Below are positions 60,480 through 64,000 of a DNA stretch of 64,000 nt, piece by piece; positions within the stretch are counted from its first letter, which is position 1, and every line of letters begins with the position of its first letter. A program made the position numbers and the translations under genes. Source of the DNA: Arion vulgaris. Lineage: Eukaryota; Mollusca; Gastropoda; Stylommatophora; Arionidae. The notes beneath the pieces were generated by a model, which was given only the letters and a program-made list of their open reading frames with translations, did no database searches and was not told the origin of the DNA. The stretch spans positions 8,260,171 to 8,324,170 of the forward strand of contig CM036775.1 in the NCBI GenBank assembly GCA_020796225.1, written 5' to 3'.

Positions 60480-60930
60480 ATCATTCTGTCCTTTTTGTTT
60501 TCTGTTCGTCCGCTATAAATTCAGGCATATGAATTTATCCTGTTATGGCACCTCTGACTCCATTCTGCGTGAAGGCTTGCTTTTCTTACCACCAGTGTCT
60601 CTATCCATTCAGGCGAGCCTTAACTTTTTCCACGCTTATAGCCGAACACTGCGCCCACGCGAGTTTCCTTGCACGCTTTGCCCAAAACTGCACCATAGAG
60701 TTGCTTCCCTTATAAGTCTTTCTAGTTTTACTTCTACTGTTTTACTTCTACTACTTTTTAACCTTGTTATTCTATTAGGTTGTCCAGTTTACTTCAATTT
60801 AGTATATAATAATATATATATGTTTATTTATTGACAAGTAGTTGGGATCGTAATTTTTTTTTTTTTTACTTTCCTTGAATTAACTGCTTAAAAAATTGAG
60901 GAAATAAATGGGCGTGGAAAGAGTTAATCT
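60480..60930 (-). mobile_element. R39-type dispersed element
   Basis: Antisense relative of 39455-40010 (AACCTTGTTATTCTATTAGG, and CTTTTAACTCTTTCCACGCC on the minus strand) with GCCACCTCTGACTCC-like coding remnants unlike it. Part of it (60500-60600) recurs near 30990. Class unknown. Confidence 0.5.
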
Positions 60931-61344
60931 GACTTCAAAAGTACTCGTAATTTAGACCACCAAGTAAAAGATTAGCGACATTTATAGCTCAACTGTGCAC
61001 ACACCAACAAGTTTTTGCCCATTCTGGTCTCGAACCCAGAACTTGCCTACACATGATCACTAGCGCAGCTTTATCAACAAATTACCTCCTGTCAGTGATT
61101 AGTTATATTATTCGACCAGAAACCTCTATGAAGGTTGTGGTATGGCACAAGTTCTCTGTCGTGCCGTACGGTTTCTTCCAATGTGCGGACTAGTCACATT
61201 TGGTGACTCAAGGCTGCATAATTGAAACCTGATTGCAATTTCTGCACTATGTACTGTGGTGTTTTGACAATGATAGGAACCAAAAGCAGCCTGCTACCTA
61301 TGTCAAAAATCAATAACTTAAAAGCATAAAATTGAACACAGAAA
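60931..61344 (-). mobile_element. tRNA-like SINE head and unrecognised flank
   Basis: Minus strand 61080-61010: GATAAAGCTGCGCTAGTGAT, CAAGTTCTGGGTTCGAGACC, an A/B-box-like arrangement. No copy elsewhere in the window. 61100-61344 is unrecognised and would be 3' UTR or flank of the UBASH3-like gene. Confidence 0.45.
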
Positions 61345-61831
61345 AAAAGACAACTTAAGCTAAGCAGTATGTGCTCTAAAATATTAGATGCATAAAATGA
61401 CATCAATAAACAATTTAAGTATCAAATCTTCAAGCTCTCCCAGCTAAGCAGAATGTGCTCTAACACAGAAGATTCACCCAATGACTCCATAGAATAGAAT
61501 CATCTGAACAACAAAACTATCAAATCTTCAAACTCTCCCAACTAAGCAGTCTGTGCTCTAACACAGAAGATCCACCCAATGACTCCATAGAATAGAATCA
61601 TCTCAACAATGAAACTATCAAATCTTCAAGTTCTCCTAGCTAAGCAGTATGTGCTCTAACACAGAAGATGCACCAAGTGACTACATAGAATAAAGTCACC
61701 TGAACAACAAGACTTCAAACTCTCCCAGCTAAGCAGTATGTGCTCTAACATAGAAGATTCACCAAATGACTCCATAGAATAGAATCGTCTAAACAACGAA
61801 ACTATCAAATCTTCAAACCCTCCCAGTTATA
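61345..61831 (+). repeat. About 95-bp minisatellite overlapping the UBASH3-like 3' end
   Basis: About five units with CTATCAAATCTTCAAACTCT, CCCAGCTAAGCAGTATGTGC, TAACACAGAAGATTCACC and TGACTCCATAGAATAGAATC. The last partial unit (61800-61831) is the end of the UBASH3-like coding exon, so the array is built partly from that gene's final codons and 3' UTR. Confidence 0.88.
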
Positions 61832-62049
61832 ATCTTTACTATTGGCTCCATGTGTAAGCAACGGTATGGGAGGCTCTATCAAGTTCCACTTTCCCGATGA
61901 CACATCTTCTCCAACTGTGCAGATACCACAGTAAGGACATCCCCGTACGATGTTACGAAACTCCTCAGCACTCCGACCAGGTTTCCCAGTCAGCTGTCGT
62001 GAGCATGCATCTAGTGTCCCAGAATGGCCAATAAGAAGCAGATTTCCAC
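61805..62049 (-). CDS. UBASH3/TULA-like histidine-phosphatase protein, last exon
   Basis: Minus-strand exon after a TTTTTCACAACAG acceptor, with two bases completing a split codon, then GNLLLIGHSGTLDACSRQLT, GKPGRSAEEFRNIVRGCPYC, GICTVGEDVSSGKWNLIEPP, IPLLTHGANSKDYNWEG and LKI with a stop. Human UBASH3A/B end with VGH/VAH, LDxCTxQL, PYxG, TGxWxLxxPP and LTHGP..FNWR in the same order. It is the C-terminus of the 2H-phosphatase (phosphoglycerate-mutase-like) domain, including the conserved GH histidine. Upstream exons lie beyond the window. Confidence 0.88.
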
Positions 62050-62124
62050 CTGTTGTGAAAAACATAAAAATAACAGAAAAAGTTATATCGATGGTAACAA
62101 GTAAATTGAATATTTATGTATCAA

Positions 62125-62750
62125 TCTTCTTCTTCTTCTGTGTTCTCACTAGATTGGGATTTAGGATTCTCTAATAAAGGCAGCCGTCTGCCTCAGATTA
62201 TCAGCCACGCCATACAGTTTGTCTTCTGTGTTCTCATTAGATTGGGATTTCGGATTCTCTAATAAAGGCAGCCGTCTGCCTCAGATTATCAGCCACGCCA
62301 TACAGTTTGTCTTGGAAGCTAGTATAAGTGGGCCACCTCTTTTATCTCAAGTCTGCATACTGGGGGCAGTTATGTAGGATTAATTCTTATGATTTCTGCT
62401 CACCGTTTGTGCCGCCCTCTTCCCGCAGTAAGTTTTGGCCACCCTCGTGATGGTAGGTCTGACATTCTTACTGCGTGGCTAAATCTCCGAGGCAGATCGG
62501 CGACTGTAGAATTCTGTTTTCCCATTCCTCATTGTGAGGGATCGTTGCACCATTTTAATGCGCCTTACGGCCTGGTGCATCCGTTTTCTGCAAGCATTTA
62601 TTTCGGTTAGCATTCCCTAGCGGACACGTGCATCCGATTTAAGCCAAACCTTAGTCGTCTCTTACGACATGCGTGGCAGGTAACAGTGGTTCTATTCTTT
62701 ACACCCCAAATTTGGGCCCGGTAACCACTCGGGTGATGTATAAATCACTC
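62125..62750 (-). mobile_element. Type B core-SINE, full length, with duplicated tail
   Basis: From the head CCCGAGTGGTTACCGGGCCC (62730s, minus) through core and LINE-derived body to the tail CCCAATCTAGTGAGAACAC. The last 90 bp (62130-62220) are repeated at 62225-62315. It lies in the intron upstream of the UBASH3-like last exon. Confidence 0.9.
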
Positions 62751-62984
62751 AAGTGCCATGCCTGCCGGCATAGGCAATCATGTCTCTTCACAACTCTCTT
62801 TATCCTTGGTGCAGGTAATCAGTTCTGACGTCGACCTTTTGTCGAACCAAGATGTCAGACCATCCAACATCTCTGTCTTCCATGATCTTTCCTTCCCTTA
62901 ATTTTACCTGTTGTCACCAAATGTTCTAAACCTCCTCTTCGCATTATATGTCCGAAGAACCTTGATTGTCTGATTCTTATTCTT
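62751..62984 (+). mobile_element. Dispersed repeat, single-copy form of the 53.6-kb satellite unit
   Basis: GCATAGGCAATCATGTCTCT, TTTACCTGTTGTCACCAAAT, GTTCTAAACCTCCTC and ATTATATGTCCGAAGAACCT align with 53500-53620 and 54100-54165. Shows the unit before amplification. Confidence 0.75.
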
Positions 62985-63217
62985 CTTCTTTGCGTTGTTC
63001 GACCAATTTTAATCACTCTTTGTGATATGTTTGATCTTTGCCAAGAACATGTATATGTTGCATATTGGTTTGGTAGGTCCCTAGACTTCTACACGTTTAG
63101 GACATGTGCATCCGATTTCAACCAAACCTCCTTAGTCGCCTCTTACGACATACATGGCAGGTAACAGTGGTTCTATTCTTTATACCCCAAATTGGGCCCA
63201 GTAACCATTCAGGCATT
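62985..63217 (-). mobile_element. Type A core-SINE with 11-bp target duplication
   Basis: Antisense copy flanked by TTCTTATTCTT (62974-62984 and 63218-63228). Core TCGCCTCTTACGACATACAT has two changes. Full length apart from small deletions. Confidence 0.9.
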
Positions 63218-63569
63218 TTCTTATTCTTTTGATAAGGTTTCTTTGTGTGCAGGCCTGTTTTAAAACCTCATCAATTGTTTTCTTTGCTGTCCATGGAATT
63301 TTCAATATTCTTCTGTAAAAACCACATCTCTGTGGCTTCCAATGATCGCATTGATTGTTTATTCATTGTCCATGATTCGTTGCCATACAGAAGTATTGGC
63401 TCAATATAACACAGGAGTACTCATTTCCACACTGTCATTGGTAGTGCATTCATGCATGTGTTTTTCATTAAAAAAAAGGCTTTCGCTTGAGCTATTCTAC
63501 TCCTAATATCTATTGTACGTCTTCCATCTGATGTTTGGAATATTCCCAGATACTTGAATCGATGGACTT
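63218..63569 (-). mobile_element. LINE reverse transcriptase C-terminal fragment
   Basis: Minus strand: LGIFQTSDGRRTIDIRSRIA, then LLYGNESWTMNKQSMRSLEA and TEMWFLQK. The KYLG, I..RI..A and SWTMN..EA.EMWFLRR pattern of a non-LTR reverse transcriptase. Different from LINE A-E by its EMWFL motif. Confidence 0.75.
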
Positions 63570-63581
63570 GTTTCAGTGTTG

Positions 63582-63973
63582 CGCCGAGTGGTTACCGGGG
63601 CCCAAATTTGGGATGTAAAGAATAGACCACTGTTACCTGCCACGCATGTCGTAAGAGGCGACTATAGAGGAATAACGGATTCTACGGTCACCAATCTGCC
63701 TCGGAGATTTAGTCACGCAGTAAGAATGTCAGACCTACCATCACAAGGGTGACCAAAACTTACTGCGAGAAGATGTCAGCACAAATGGGAAGCAGAAATC
63801 ATAAGAATTATATCCTACAGAACTGCCCCCAGTATGCAGACTTGAGAAGAAAGAGGTGGCCCCATTACATTAGCGTCCAAGACAAACTGTATGGCTGGCT
63901 GATAATCTGAGGCAGACGGCTGCCTTTATTAGAGAATCCGAAATCCCAATCTAGTGAGAATGCAGAAGAAGAA
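63582..63973 (+). mobile_element. Type B core-SINE with 12-bp target duplication
   Basis: 392 bp bounded by GTTTCAGTGTTG (63570-63581 and 63974-63985). Head GCCGAGTGGTTACCGGGGCC, core CATGTCGTAAGAGGCGACTA, then an internal deletion to GGAATAACGGATTCTACGGT, and tail TTATTAGAGAATCCGAAATC with GCAGAAGAAGAA. Confidence 0.95.
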
Positions 63974-64000
63974 GTTTCAGTGTTGTGTTATTTATTTTGA

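Overview
The window is eukaryotic and intron-rich: short spliced exons with GT-AG borders lie in a sea of transposon debris and minisatellites. The NCBP3 and UBASH3-like genes point to an animal. The abundance of RNase H-bearing LINEs, and SINEs sharing a core with the string CATGTCGTAAGAGGCGACT (which I recall from molluscan SINEs of the MetaSINE kind), suggest a mollusc, probably a gastropod. The last step is inference. Small indels between repeat copies suggest old repeats or imperfect assembly polishing.

Three host genes are visible. (1) Gene P, + strand, about 2.7-17.0 kb: six short exons whose phases fit one another; product not recognised, both ends missing. (2) NCBP3 (nuclear cap-binding protein subunit 3), - strand, start codon at 51001 and stop at 21154: twelve exons join into a 2601-nt reading frame (866 residues), apparently complete. 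(3) The last coding exon of a UBASH3/TULA-type histidine-phosphatase protein, - strand, 61805-62049; the rest of that gene lies beyond the right edge. P and NCBP3 converge, and NCBP3 starts about 10.8 kb downstream of the UBASH3-like stop codon.

Repeat names used here. LINE A/A2, C, D, E and H are non-LTR reverse-transcriptase fragments. LINE B, F and G carry RNase H or the peptide that follows it. Core-SINE types A, B and C share one central core but have different 3' tails. T1-T4 are SINE-like families, several with tRNA-like heads. Cut-and-paste elements are a broken piggyBac with TTAA-flanked MITEs, a Tigger/pogo remnant, and hAT-like MITEs with 8-bp target duplications.

Layout: 0-2.7 kb LINE and SINE debris with two minisatellites; 2.7-17 kb gene P, with large arrays in three of its introns (notably 11.0-13.6 kb and 15.7-16.6 kb); 17-21 kb SINEs and satellites; 21-51 kb NCBP3, whose introns hold the piggyBac, the Tigger and many LINEs; 51-61.8 kb intergenic repeats; 61.8-62.05 kb the UBASH3-like exon, whose 3' end merges into a minisatellite; 62-64 kb SINE and LINE copies, some with intact target duplications.

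The most distinctive patterns are: minisatellites that started inside transposon copies; intron arrays in gene P whose units look like splice donors or acceptors; and SINEs that share one core while one family carries a LINE-derived tail.
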